A DNA stretch of 64,000 bases, taken from the NCBI GenBank assembly GCA_018697195.1, contig CM031879.1:43326704-43390703 (forward strand). The letters run 5' to 3'. Under the pieces are notes generated by a model. That model saw only the letters and a list, made by a program, of their open reading frames with translations, was not told the DNA's origin and searched no databases. This stretch comes from Certhia americana (taxonomy: Eukaryota; Chordata; Aves; Passeriformes; Certhiidae). The position numbers were made by a program, and so were the translations under genes. Below, one piece after another: positions 25,101-38,000 of this stretch; position 1 is the stretch's first letter; each line of letters starts with the position of its first letter.

Positions 25101-28100
25101 TCTTTTAGAAGCCTAGCAATTAGGAGCTTTGCAGACTTTCAATGTCAGCTTTTTCTTTCTGAAGATAGTTCACACAACAGAGAGTGACCCAGTCTTGAAG
25201 TGGGTGCAGAAGCAGCATGGGTTTTGAAAAATTAGAGCCAGCTCTAATTGCTCCATGCCAAGGATGTAACTATACAGTGAGTTTCTAATTAATCTAAACT
25301 GTACCAATTTAATTCTGTGTGGATCATTCATGGACTCTTTGTTATTTTCTGAAAAAACCTGAAACTTCAAAACAGCAGGGAGGTATTTTTAGTTTTCTTC
25401 TAGTGCTTCTGTAGAAGCACAGAAATTAAATAAGCGCACCTTGCTTAAAAGGGCACAGATAAAACTTTACGTGGTGTGCTGCCACTGCTAGCTTTACTCA
25501 AAGATCTGTGTCTGCTGCCATGTGTAAGAAGCACTCACTGTGAACCATCCACCTGACAAACTGTAGCACTCTGGAAGCTGAAGCAGTTTGTGGCCTGAGG
25601 ATATAGTGCTGGGGGTGGAGGAAGATGTTTGTCATGACATCTTTTGCCCTGGTACAGGGATACAGTCTAGTTCCAGCTGTCAGTGTGTGATCAGACAACA
25701 GAAGGCTATAAGCAGAGCTGCACTTGTGAAGAACCTGCTCAGATCTGGCAGGGTTTGGTAGCACCCGTACTGTGAGATTCACACTGAACTAAGCTCTTCT
25801 GGAGTCAGTAGTACTGATTGCTTCTGGGCATTGCCCGACCGTGTGGGTCCTGATAGGGCCAGGCTGGCACCACAAAGAGCTGCTTGGCTTTCAAGGGTGT
25901 TTGTTAGGTTGGAGCACTAGGCTTGACATAAATCCAGATTTTTGTGTTATGCTGATGCCAAGTTAGCTGAAGGACAACATACAACTGACCTTGTGAATTG
26001 TTCCAAGCATTCCTGACTTGTTGTTCTGTACAACCTTTATACCATTCATCGTCCATGCATGACACCCGTGTGCCTTCTTCACCCTTCTGTGATTGGTCTG
26101 TACCCCTCAGCATTCCAGGTCTCTTACCCTCAGCACTGCTCACCTGTCCTACACAGCTGTAGCCCATTAGGGATGAGGCTTGGCTGCTGCCCCATTCCCA
26201 ATCACCACAAACTGTGTTCCTACAGTTAGCCAGTCTTCCTTGAACTGCTGTGCTAAAGGGCAGATCCATTGGTGCCTTTGTAGGCATCAGAACCAATCTG
26301 TTAAGACTAAATGAGGGCAGGAGGCCCTGTGAACCCGAGCTGACTCCATGTGCCTTGTGGATTTGCTCAGAAAACTACAGCTTTTTCATAAAGGTACCCT
26401 GGTACCATAATCTCGGTTTTTAAGAAAATTAATTGCCAAAGCTGGTTAGCTGGGGAAAAGCAGTGTTCCCAAGGCAAACTGCAGACACTGTAACACAAAG
26501 GTAGGTTGGAATAGCTGGAACTGCACCTGCAGCAGGTAGCTGTTTCTCATTACCAAAGCTGGTGTATGTGTTTGTGTGATGGCATTTTTTAAAGATGACA
26601 TTCAGTGTGTTCTGGCAGGTAGGGGGGAGCCTATAGCCAGAGCTTTAAGCTACATGTTTTTAGCTATCTGTTTACTTAGCATTTGGGAAAGGAATAAATA
26701 TTTTATTATGTGTGTCTGTACCATGATGATATTATAAAAAATTCTAGGTAGGCTTCAAGCATTCTACTGCTTCCTTACTGGGAGCCAGCAGAACTAAATA
26801 AGATTTTGCCTGGTTTGTTAACCATAGATGCAGTCCTAGATGTCTTTCTATATTGAGAATCATCATAGCAAGCAAATTGAACTAGCTGCCTGCTACTGCA
26901 GGTTCTCCATGCCCATTTGATAGTGTCCTTGATCCCTGACTCTTTGTCTTCACCAGATTTGTCTTCCATTGTTGCGCTCTAGAACTGGAGATTTTTGTAG
27001 GGTGTTGGGAAGTTTTAAGCCTGTGCTGAATCTGAGTATGAAGAATAGATGATTGTGGATGCAGAACAAATGTAGTTATTTGTTTTCTGTTTGAGTATCA
27101 AAACACAGTTTCAGTATATATGCACACTGGAGTCATACCACACCCCTTCAGGCATGAGTTGACGTCCTCACTAAGTTTTTAAATTTGTTTTTTATGTCCA
27201 TACTGCCTCAGTTTCAAGTGGACTAAATTTTAACCACTCTTCTCAGCCAAAACTATAAAATCAATTAGCTGCCCCTCTGGATGATTAGGTCAGATATGTT
27301 AGGGAAACACAATGAGAGATTGTCACTGTGAGTGCTATAGAACCCCTCATCTTTGTGTGTGCATTGACAGAAATGGATGTCCAGGAAAAATAATATCTCT
27401 AGGATCTTTTGTTTGAAAATATTACCTTTACAGGTGTCTGTAACTGTCTCTTGCCATGGGGAAAAAGATTTGAAGTAACTGCAATTCTCCCATCTTCAGA
27501 CACTGAAACTATGGAAGACAATTAGATTTTATAGCTGGCTTATTTTTTTTCCCCCTGTTAGTGGGAGGAAATGGTGGAGAGATTTTGTAAACACTGCTAA
27601 TGCTCAGTTTCTGGAGTGGGACTGGATTTGATAAAAAACCTTATCAGAAATCCTGCAGTTTAACTCTGCAGGATTCAATAGAACTATGAAGTTGATTATG
27701 TAAAAGGTATTTGAAAGGCTGAAGAGGATGAACAGCAATGTTTGCTCTCTTTCATTAAAGAAGAATCAACAGCAGGATGCAGAACTCAGTGTTTTGCAAT
27801 TCAGAAGTTTCAGGCTATGATAATAAATTAGAAGATCAAATTACAGCAGTGCTTTGATTTAAAAAACAAAACAAAAACCCTACCCAAAACATATGGAAAA
27901 GGGGTACTATTGGATATTATAATTTCTTTTGCCTGAAAAATATCACTTTGATATATAAACAGTATCATTTATGAAAGAGAAGTTGCTGAGTTGTATTTAT
28001 ATTAGGGTGAAAATTTAATTTCTCTTTCAGTTTGTTTACTGGAGGCCATCACAGTTAGTACAAGCAGCTATGTGTGTGTGATAATGATTAATAGGGTGGC

Positions 28101-29059
28101 TGGTGATGGTATTGAATGCTTGAAAGCTGTTAGTTTAAGTACTCTAGGTTTATTATTAAAAATGAAGAATTAGATTCTTAAATAGATAACATACATATCC
28201 CCAAGAAAATGAAATATTACATATTGGAGTCTTATGGAAACTTAAACTAAAAGTATTTGCCAAGAAGTTTTTTTTTAAAGCAGATTAGCTCATAGTTGAA
28301 GTCTTTGGTCTATAATGTTTGGGTTGCCAGAGACCATGGGGAATATCTCTTTCCATTGTAATTAAATTGAACAGAGTCATGTTTGTTACATCTTTGAAGG
28401 CATGTAAGAGAGCCTCCTTTAGCAAGGGAAATGCTGTAGGCAAATGCAGTGGATATAGATACAAATGTATGCTGTTTAATGAGGAAATCTTAGAGACCAA
28501 GGTTCGACAATAGCAGAGGTGAAACGAGAAACACTTGGGCAAGTGCTCCTAAAACCTATATAATTGATCATGACATAAGCACAATAAAATAAGGGTTAAG
28601 AATCACAGAATCTCATAAAGCAGTATCTCTGAAGTGGCTGGAGCAGAGTGTGTAATTATTCACAGGCCTGTGATCTCTCCAGCACAAACAGTTCTGTGCT
28701 GCTACTGAGGTCAGCACTGCTTAGCCTTTTGCAGGGCTACTGCTGCAAACAGAGTTGAGAAATTGCGGTTATATTGTGAAGATGAGTGGGGTTTAAGTTC
28801 TATAAACTTTCTCCCTCATCCCTAACAGCTAAAATTAAGTGGCTTTCTTCATAGTCCTATTTCAAGAGAGGTAACTCTCTTCTGCTGATCCTTAATAGCC
28901 CCAAAGCTTTGTTATATCACAAGGATTGTTTTCCTCTCTTCCCCCACTCTAATCTGTAATTTCTTGTGGATGATGTCACAGTATTTGATTTCTGGCTGAG
29001 ACTTGAGACTTTGATATTCAATCTCTGTCTCCTTACAAGAGCTTCTAGGTGTTTGGCCT
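19179..29059. other. Intergenic DNA
   Basis: About 10 kb without a recognisable gene. It holds an exon-like unit at 19235-19534 and a T-rich tract near 20880-20920. A 130-codon minus-strand open frame (26296-25904) is treated under findings. A possible very old repeat near 23.8-24.4 kb could not be identified. Confidence 0.5.
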
Positions 29060-29788
29060 TGCATTGGGTGTCCCTGGAGAGTTTTGAGGGTGGTGAGCTG
29101 CAGTGGTGGTCTCTGTGAGAAGGGCCCAGAGGCTGCCCCAAGCTGGACACAGCCAGGTCCAGTGGAATCACCACAGGACACAGTAGAGCCCATCAGCCAT
29201 GAGTGTGGCACCTCTGTAAAAATCTGTTTAAAAAGGGGGCAAAAAATGCTGGGCAGGAAAAGCAGGAGGGGGAAAAGTGAGACATACAGTAAAGGGAAAC
29301 AGAGGTCAGAGAAGAAGTAGGATGGGGAGAAAAAGTTGCTTCTGGGTACCTTAGCAGGTACTGCAGCCTGAGGAGGAGCCCACACTGCAGACAAATTTTT
29401 TCCTTAAGAACAGCAGCCTTTGTGAAGAGGCTGGGCTGGAGCAAGGGAGAAGAGGGAAGGGGTGGTAGAGAGGAACCCTTGTGTACTGACTGCAATGCCC
29501 CTGTTTCCCCTGTGCTGCTCAAGGATCTGAGTGTGGAGAAATGAAATTGAGTCTGGAAGGGAAAGGAGGAAGGGTGTTATTTTAATGTTTGTCTGTGTTT
29601 CTCTTGACAATAAATTGAAGGAGTTTTCATCTGTCAAATTTGTCTTGCCTGTGAAGGTAATTGGCAATATCTCTGCCTTTATCTCCACCCACAAGCTTTG
29701 TCATCCTATTTTCTCCCCCTTTCCTGCTGATGAGGAGTAAGCAAGCAGCTGGGTGGGCATTTGGCTCTTTGCTGAAGTTTCTCCAGCA
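29060..29788 (+). mobile_element. Degraded LTR of an avian endogenous retrovirus (solo or remnant)
   Basis: The segment follows, in order, an LTR family widespread in bird genomes that I recognise from memory. The 5' part starts TGCATTGGGTG and has CTCTGTGAGAAG, GCCCAGAGGCTGCCCC, GAGCCCATCAGCC, GTGGCACCTCTG and AAATGCTGGGCAG. The 3' part has an AATAAA at about 29610, then GTGAAGGTAATTGGCAAT, TCTCCACCCACAAGC and a terminal GTGGGCATTTGGC. The plus orientation follows from the AATAAA. The element is shorter than I would expect for the family (about 730 bp), so the middle is probably deleted. I see no internal gag, pol or env next to it, and no clear target-site duplication. Ends are approximate to some tens of bases; the family name needs a repeat library. 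Confidence 0.8.
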
Positions 29789-32700
29789 CTTTATGCTTGT
29801 GGGTCAAGAGGTACTTACTGGTCTACCATCTAATAGTAAGAAACTTTAGTTGTGTATTATACCACTGTTTTGCTGTTAAGCATAAATATTCTGGGAAAAG
29901 CAATAGGAACAGGGAGCCAGTTGATTCTTTAAAAATTACTTTGTAAAATATAATTGTAGAATTTTTAATTTCAATACATTTTATCTGGAATTTTGATTAT
30001 CTATATTGTCTCTTATCTTCCCTCCTTACTGGATAGTGAGGCCAGGCAGGGAAGGGCTGTGGGGTGAAAAAAAAATTAATTCTACTGTAAAGTCTCTGAC
30101 TTCAGTGAGCTTATGGACGCATTAACCCTACGAGAGTGTCTTTGCATGGCTGGATCTTTGATTTTAACAAGTATTTATCTTGAATTCAGTATCAAGCCAG
30201 GAGAGACATTAAGGGAGTTTGCAACATGAAACAGATGGCTGTTTCTTCGGAGAAAGCTAGTCTGAGAATTGAAGCCCAGTCTAATTAAGCAGTTGACAGG
30301 TTGAGTCTCTCATCTTTTCTGAGCAGTCTGCAGCAAAATTAAAAATGTGAATCCTGGAAATAGTTAATTAAAAGCATCATTTTGGCCATGCAGGTTGCTT
30401 CATTGAATCGAATGGGATTTCTCCAGTGATCAGTCACCTGTGCTGAAGTGTTTATAGGGTGTGCATTTTTAATCTGTGAAGATCTAGACATAGGTTCTTC
30501 AAGCTCAGGAAGTCTAATTTTTGTTGACTTTGTGACATTAAAAGCCCTAAAGCCACAATACTGAAAAAAACATAAGCACTTTCTTCATCCGCAGAAACTT
30601 CAGCAGCTTAGTCTGTTATTAGGTACTCAGCTATTGAGGTTCTACACTTAATTCCCTCCTACCCTTAGATCCTGGGTGTGCACATCTTTTAAAGGCATCT
30701 TTGTTTTTAGCAGGGCTTTCAGAGGCACCAGGACAGGTGGGCTATCTAGCCACTAGGTATTTCAAAGGAGGATAGTTTCAATTACAAGTGCTTATAATCC
30801 ACCGAGTGCTTATATAACCACCAGATTCTTCTATATCTTTTGAGCTTAGTCAAAAATTTGAAATTAGATAAAACCTAACTAATTCTAAGTATTTTGTGGA
30901 GACCTGATTCTGAAACATACCTGAAAATGTTTATTGAGGCATAATAAGTGTTGCTATGCTTTTGGGCAAGGGTAGGCAGTTTGCTCATAGCAGGAAGTAG
31001 TTACAGTATAGAAGGAGGATGAAGAGCACATGAACTCATCTTTTGTGTTCTTCTTTGCCTTTGAAAAGCCCAGGTGTATCCATTAAAATACATCAGATTT
31101 TATCTTCCTCATTTTGAAATCTACGAATTTAAAGTGCTGGCACTTCAACCTTTTGCTCCCTCTTTCAGTCCCAGAAATACCGGCTGGAAGGACAATGTTC
31201 TTACTTCTCTTTCTCCTTCATGTTACTGAAAACAGAATGATAGTGGCACTCAACATTTTCCATCTACATGAGGAAACTTCAGCATTTCTCCCTCATATTA
31301 TGGATGATTGTCATGAGTAAAGTGGAGATTGAGGTTTGCTGAATTATAAAATGCAGCTGTTTGATCTTGTATGTAGTGGATCAAAAAGAGCCATTTCTCA
31401 TTATTTTGTGCTTTTCTCGACACATTTTGGTGCAGCTGAAATGTGCTATTACTATGAGAAGTATGGAGAAAGCCATAGGTTTTCTGTCCTCTGGGCAGTA
31501 TGTGTAAAATAAAAAAGAAGCATTAAAATTAGGATGTGGTGATATATATTCAAATCTCTGTAAAGATTTTGTTTTGAATAAGTGAATTTCAAATTGTCTC
31601 TAAGAACATAAAGACATTTTAAAATGTGGTTTCTATTTACCTGTGCTCATTTCTTTTATTAAAGGTTGTTGGTTAACATTGTAATTCATAGTTTGTTGAT
31701 GTAACACTTTAAAATGTTGTGCAGTGCTTTCCACAGTTTAACAAAACAGAATTTAAGACGTTGCTAAAGGACTGGTATCTGTCTCTAGAGCAATGAGGCA
31801 AGAATTACTGCAAAGACATGCCTTGTCAAAGTACTCAGCTTTCTTGGTGAAGTGGCTATATATCTGATAGAGTTCTGATGCATTTCTTCATCTCACTTTT
31901 GTTTTTATAAATGTCTGTTTCTTGGTGCTTAGTTCTTCTAAATGTGAGATGTAGGAAATGGAACAGCTGTTTGTATAACTACTTATTGAGCTCATGGAAG
32001 AAATGCGTAAAGTGGTATTTTCATTGTTATAATGAAACTATAATTACATTTGCTTGTGAGGTTTGAATTAGGTTCTTAACAGGAGCATGTTCAACAGGCG
32101 AAAAAATATTAAATGGCATAAAACATCATGTGATATTCGAATAATGAAAAATGTATCACTTAACAGTGTTTGCATTATTCAGAGTTATACACATACAAGT
32201 GTCTCCTCTAATCCCTTGCCAGTATGTTGTCTTGGTAACCAGCTACCTGCACACCTGCTCGGCTTCTGCAAGTGAGGGAAAATGGATGGTTATTGGCCAC
32301 AAATATATTGAAATGGAATATAAAAATCCAGCAGAATGTTAATATTTAATAAGGCTGTGCCTTCAAACTTCAGTGTTCTAGCTAGTCTCTAGCAGCAAGT
32401 TTTATACCTGAACAAAAAGAGATTTGACATCATTTGTGTTCTTTCTGTAAAGCAGGGAGAAGTCAAATTCAAATTTGTACCCAAAGATCCTATAACACAA
32501 AGAAGAATATCAGCAGTATGTATATTAAAAATAGTGCTCTAGTGAGAGTCCATATTCTGTTGAGTAACTGCTTTGGAGTACTTAATAACTGTTGAGGAAT
32601 TAATCACTTTTCAAAACACTTCTGTTTGCCACTGAACTGAACTATCAGTTCCATACAGGCACATAGACCTGAGAACCAGAAATGGGTGTCAGGGGACTGG

Positions 32701-32958
32701 GTGGAGGAGGGCAGGTAGATAAAATGCTGTTAGGGTTGGATCTGAAAATACACTCTGAACTTCACTGGCAGAGTTTTACCTTAACATGAAATAATTTCTC
32801 CTCCTTGCGTTATAATTACAACCTTTTCTTGATCATGAAGAACTTAACAATGGGATTTTAAGAGCTGGTAAAGAAGGCATAAAGGCTTGTATGGGCATTT
32901 TTATTTCTCAACTCCAGCTTCGTGAATAACCGCTAGAAAAATGGGATCTTTGACTAAC
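29789..32958. other. Intergenic DNA
   Basis: AT-rich, without a recognisable gene or repeat. A homeodomain-motif-rich stretch near 30240-30480 is listed under findings. Confidence 0.5.
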
Positions 32959-33013
32959 TAGTAACTATACTATAACTAGTATATACTATATAGTAACTAT
33001 ACTATAACTAGTA
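32959..33013. repeat. AT-rich interrupted tandem repeat, 23-bp unit
   Basis: Two perfect 23-bp copies beginning TAGTAACTATACTATAA occupy 32959-32981 and 32991-33013, separated by the 9-base TATACTATA. The whole block is made of CTAGTA/TATACTAT elements that are partly self-complementary. Confidence 0.9.
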
Positions 33014-34574
33014 ACATAACTATACCTGGAAAAATCTAATGAAAGCAAAAAGTTGGGTAAAATATGAAAAAGACATAAGAATAACTACCAAAACAGTTTT
33101 TTTGGCATAGAGGTGCTTGGTGCACAACTGGAGCCAGCAATAAGCTTGAATGGGTATGGGATTGTTGATGTATGAGGCTGTGTGCAAACTGATGGTGTCC
33201 CACTTAGAGCTGTCTTCTCAAAGCATGGCAAGCTTGCACTTGCCTACTGCTGTAGTTGTAAACTTGTGCTGAGAGATTTCTCTCTATACAGACATGAGTC
33301 TAGTCAGAGATGCTGAAGAAAATGTTATAATCCCAAAAAGGACAGCTTTTTTAAAGAAATATTTAGCAGATTGTCTCCTAGGTTGGATAATGCACGTTAC
33401 TCCAGCATTTCTTGTTGAGAATATTCTAGGTATACATACATAAAGTGTTTTACACAGTCCTGATTCACAAAATGGGACCACATTGCTTTAGACGGATTTC
33501 TCCTTGAGGTATAAAAATTGGATGAATTTTGCCTTTATTTATTTTTTTTAGTTGTATTCTAAAATACAAAGAATTAGGAAATTAGAATTTGTATGGAGTT
33601 AGAAGTCCAGCTTTTTTTAAAAAGGCAGCCTGAACCTATATTTATGTTAAGGTTCAAGAGGGTTTGTTCTAAAAACTACCCTGGTGCTCTTTCAAAAGTA
33701 CCCTTTACCTCAGTCATTTTTATGATGCAGGGTCTTGTAAGGTGGAGTTCAGCGTTTTCAAAAAAACCCCAAAAAACCAAAATGATTAAGTCTTTATTCT
33801 AAATAACATGTAAAATATCTTGCATTCAAAAGCTGGTTTTAATCTTTTTGTTTCTGCTCATGTTTCAGTAGCCTTGACAGCACGCTAGGTTCTGCCCACG
33901 CAGAGGAAGGCTGTTTTGTTGTCCTAATGTATAGATCCCATTGCACAAGACACATGACAAAAACAAATGAATCACCACAGGAAGGGTTTCAAACTTTAGC
34001 TATATTTACTCCTGTGCTTACTCAGAAGTTGATTTAAGATGAACTGGGCCTCTTTTTAGAATCATGTGTATAGATATGTGTGTAATTTATATATGTACAA
34101 TATAAAAATGGAGTCCTCTAGATTTCTCATTAGCTACTCTTATTGCTAACTGTTAGTAAAAATCTCTAAGAGTAAACTTGATGCTATTGTATTAGCAGTT
34201 CTGAAGGCTGGAGATCATAATAGTTTTGTATTAATTATGATTTGCTTTTGTTTTGGAATTCTCTGATACTGATACTTCACCATGCTTTTGGCATCAACAT
34301 GATAAGTTTGGAAAGGACAATTGTGATTGTGTTTTACTTTATAGATTGTGTAATGAAAGATTTTGTTAATTTAGATTTACACCTCAGGATGAAAGTGGTT
34401 TTACTTTCACAGCAAAGAGAACTTAATAAATTGACAACATTTTGAAGTATAAATTCAAATTCTGTAGTTCAGAAGTATGAGAAAGGATTGCTTTCTCTGG
34501 TAGACTGGTTATTCCCTTTCTGCCATGTGGGAAGGGCATGTGCAACACTGAATCTAGTTAAAATTACATGCTCA
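33014..34574. other. Intergenic DNA
   Basis: No gene or repeat recognised. The first copy of a 23-bp direct repeat lies at 33961-33983 (see findings). Confidence 0.5.
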
Positions 34575-35098
34575 CTTATGCTACTCCCCTGTGCTCAGCC
34601 CTGGTGGGACACAGTAGGAGAGTTGTGCCTGGTGCCATCTATCTCACTCTAAGATGGAGTGTGTCCAGCAAAGTGTATAGAGAGGATCAAAGGTCTTGGA
34701 GCATCTGACATAGAAGGAGAAGCTGAGAGCTAGGAGCATTCAGACTGGAGAAGGGAAGCTCAGGGGGATCTTATCCACGTGTGTAATGGCCTGATGGGGA
34801 GATGAGTAAAGAAGATGAAGCCAGGCTCTTCTCAGTGTGCCCAGTGACAAGATGGGAGGCAATGGGCGCTAATTGAAATAGGGGAGAATCTGTTTGAATG
34901 CAGTAAAGATTTTTTTTCTTATTAGGGTGGCTGAGCACTGGACCAGGCTGCCCAGAGGGTTTGTGGCATCTCCATCCTTGGAGATATTCAAAACCTGATT
35001 GGATGCAGCTCTGAGCAACCTACTGTAGTTTGCCCTCCTTTGAGCAGGATGTTGGACCAGATGACTACCAGAGTTCCCTTCCAACATGAATGCTTTCG
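34575..35098 (+). mobile_element. CR1 LINE, 3' end fragment
   Basis: A 5'-truncated CR1 (chicken repeat 1) non-LTR retrotransposon. The order of motifs is that of the end of CR1 ORF2 and its 3'UTR: TCAGCCCTGGTGGGACACA, GGAGAAGGGAAGCTCAGGG, AAGCCAGGCTCTTCTCAGTG, GCTGAGCACTGGACCAGGCT, CATCCTTGGAGATATTCAAA, TTGAGCAGGATGTTGGACCA and TTCCCTTCCAACATGAATG. Substitutions and small indels break any reading frame. The terminal ATTCTATGA-type microsatellite is decayed. Confidence 0.95.
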
Positions 35099-38000
35099 CT
35101 AAATTAATCAGAAAGAAATTGCTAATTATTTATCAGTTCTGTTTACTCTTTCATCCTGACTGATGGTGAATGCTGTTAATGTAACACTGGTGTCCAGAAG
35201 TTATGTTTAAAGGCAAGCATATGCATCAAAAAAATGCTTTTTTCCTACATGTTGTGGATGGTGCACTTAAACTTTAGGGTTCTTTCATTCCTAAAAGCTG
35301 AATATATGCTTGCTTCATTGAGAGCTTCAGCAATTATTCTGTCCAGAACACTGAAGTGTTCCACAGGCACACGACAGCATGCAGAAAGCATGGCAGTGTT
35401 GCATGGGGTGACTTTGGGCACAGGTGTGTGTCTAACCTTGGGAAATTCAAGTTATTATCTCCAGAGGACATGATAAATTCCCATCCAACAGCACTCTGGT
35501 CTTGCTGGGTGAAGTAGGCAGGGCAGGGTTTCAGAGACTGCCAGCCCTATGATGAGTGCAAAGGCTTTTTCCTACGTTCTGTTGAACTATTTCTGCCTGC
35601 ACCTGTAATTAAAATATGAAAGCTTTTAGAAATGTTTATTGATCGCAAACAGCAGAAGCCGAGAGTCAGATCAGAAGGTAAACAGTTAAATAAAAAGGGT
35701 AATATTCAAGGTCTGTATTTCAGAACCAACCCCTGCTAATGTTTCATCTTGAGCCTGTAATCAGTAGCAGCTGTGAGGGAGAGGGAATATGAACATTATT
35801 ATTTTAGTGTAAAAAAACTAGTTCTGAGTAAACACTTTCTTGCAAATGTGTTTCTGGGCACCAACAGGAAAACTCATTGTGAAGACTTAATGCTATTTTA
35901 GCGTGCAGGATTGTCATTGACAATGCAGTATGGAAAGGAGCAATTTGCTTTAGTAAGGGAAAAGTGCCTTTCAAGCTAAAAACAACTAAGAACCCCCCAA
36001 TCAACAAAACAAAAGCCAAAACAGAAGTCATGGATATAGTGTCTGAAATCCTGCTCAGGACAGAAAGTAAGTTTTTTTGGAGATGGATGTTTGGTGTGCA
36101 TCTTCAAGAGGAATGTATATTTTCACAGTGGTGCTCTTTAAAGTTCCAATGTGCATGTAGAAATGACTAGCAGCACCAGGCAGGTATCTTTGGCAAATTA
36201 AATTAATTTGCATTCCACAACTCATTGCATTGTTGGGTATTCCTGTGCAGCTTTGCTCAGATTTTAAAGCACAGTGTGATTATCTGATCATTTTGATGGA
36301 TCTCTATCTGAACTTATGAACATATAAATCTCTAGAAGTTACTTAAGATGCTCTTTGTTCCAGAAGAGAACTTTTGAAGTGATGCATAATGGGGGAAAGG
36401 GTATGGGTATTACTTTGGCATCTTAGTAGATCTTTGGTCTTCAGCTGTTTTTGAGACATGAGGAGTTGCTAGTGATTATTCACAGGTTCTGTATGTACTA
36501 TATAGGGGCAGATTTACCTTTAAATCAGTTGCAAACCATGCAGTAACACAGAGCCTTTCTGAAACAAATGAATCACCACAGGAAACTTCTTTCCTTAAAT
36601 ACATTTTAATCCATGGGATAATGCTTGTATTAGTCAAAACTCCAAAGATGAAATTTGGTGTCTTTGCATGGAAAATCATGGAAAAGCATGGAAAGATATA
36701 GGAAGGAGTGGAACTGTCTGTATGCTGTAATTTTGGTTAGTGGTTGCAGACAGTGATGCAGGTGTGAAGGTCAGGTTCAACAGAACTGCCTCCGTACCAT
36801 TTTCTATTGGAGTAATTGATGTAAGGGAAGTAAGATGAGCCTTCAACTTTGGTGTGACATGGGCAGCATATTTAAGCATATATTTATATAAATATCCTTC
36901 CTGTTACCATGCTATGAGCAAGATAGGTGATAACCACCAAAATAGAGTAATTTTCAATGATGGTTGTATATCAGCTGATTGCTGCACTGGACTGGGTATT
37001 GTAGTGGCACATCCCATTAGCTGTGCAGCTGTCCTCTGCTCCCTTCTGACTGAATGCTCCTCTGGTGTTGGGATCTGCCACCCCACATCTGACCATCAAG
37101 GGTAAGGCTGGTTTGGATGTTATTAACCTCCTAATCTTATGGATGCATTAGATGTGCTGGCCCTATTTCTTCTCTATTTTCAGTTAATTAAATTTGACAT
37201 TACTGCCTGAAGAATGTTTATTTTCTTTAAGGAGAAATGCTTTTGAAAAAGATGTTTTTTTCAATGATGAGGTCATGAGTGAAATAGCACTGCTGCTATT
37301 TTACTGCTGATTGTAGTGATAAGCTTTCTATCTTTTCTTTGGTCATCACTGTGGTAAATTTGTTAGGATTAAAAATCAAATGATCAGTAAAATCTGTAAA
37401 AGAAAAAAAAGGCAGTTATGAGTTTGTATGAGTCCATGAGAAAAGTCTGATTGAAATATTGAAGGTGGAAAAGTTTTTTACTGCAGATTCTAGAAGGTTT
37501 TTGTGACCAAGATAGTCTTTGATTTTAATGCTATATCTTGTAACCACACCACAGGTGAAACCTTTGAGTTGGTTTACTTATTTTATTGTATTTGCAATGT
37601 TTTTCTCTCCATGACATCTTGGACAGTGGTTGATATTAATCACTTGTCATGCAATGGAAGCAGAAATTAAATTTTAATATTTCAAAAAGGCCATAATTTG
37701 TGAAAGCTCTGCACCTTTAAGTCACACCGTTATACTCGGTTACAAAAGTTAGTTATATTGATTCTCAATTAGCATTTTTATGGGATATGCAGTCTTTATT
37801 AGCAGACATTGAGAAAGAATGAAACAATCTCCCCCCTTTCAGATTAGCATGTAGTTAAAATCTAATTAAGACAGTACCCATTATACAGGGTTATAATTTA
37901 CAATTTAAAACAATTGCCTGGTAAAACAACTAAATATGCATTAAAAGAAACAAAAAAACCTTAGCAATTCATGACCTTTTAAAATTGGAGTAATCAATCC

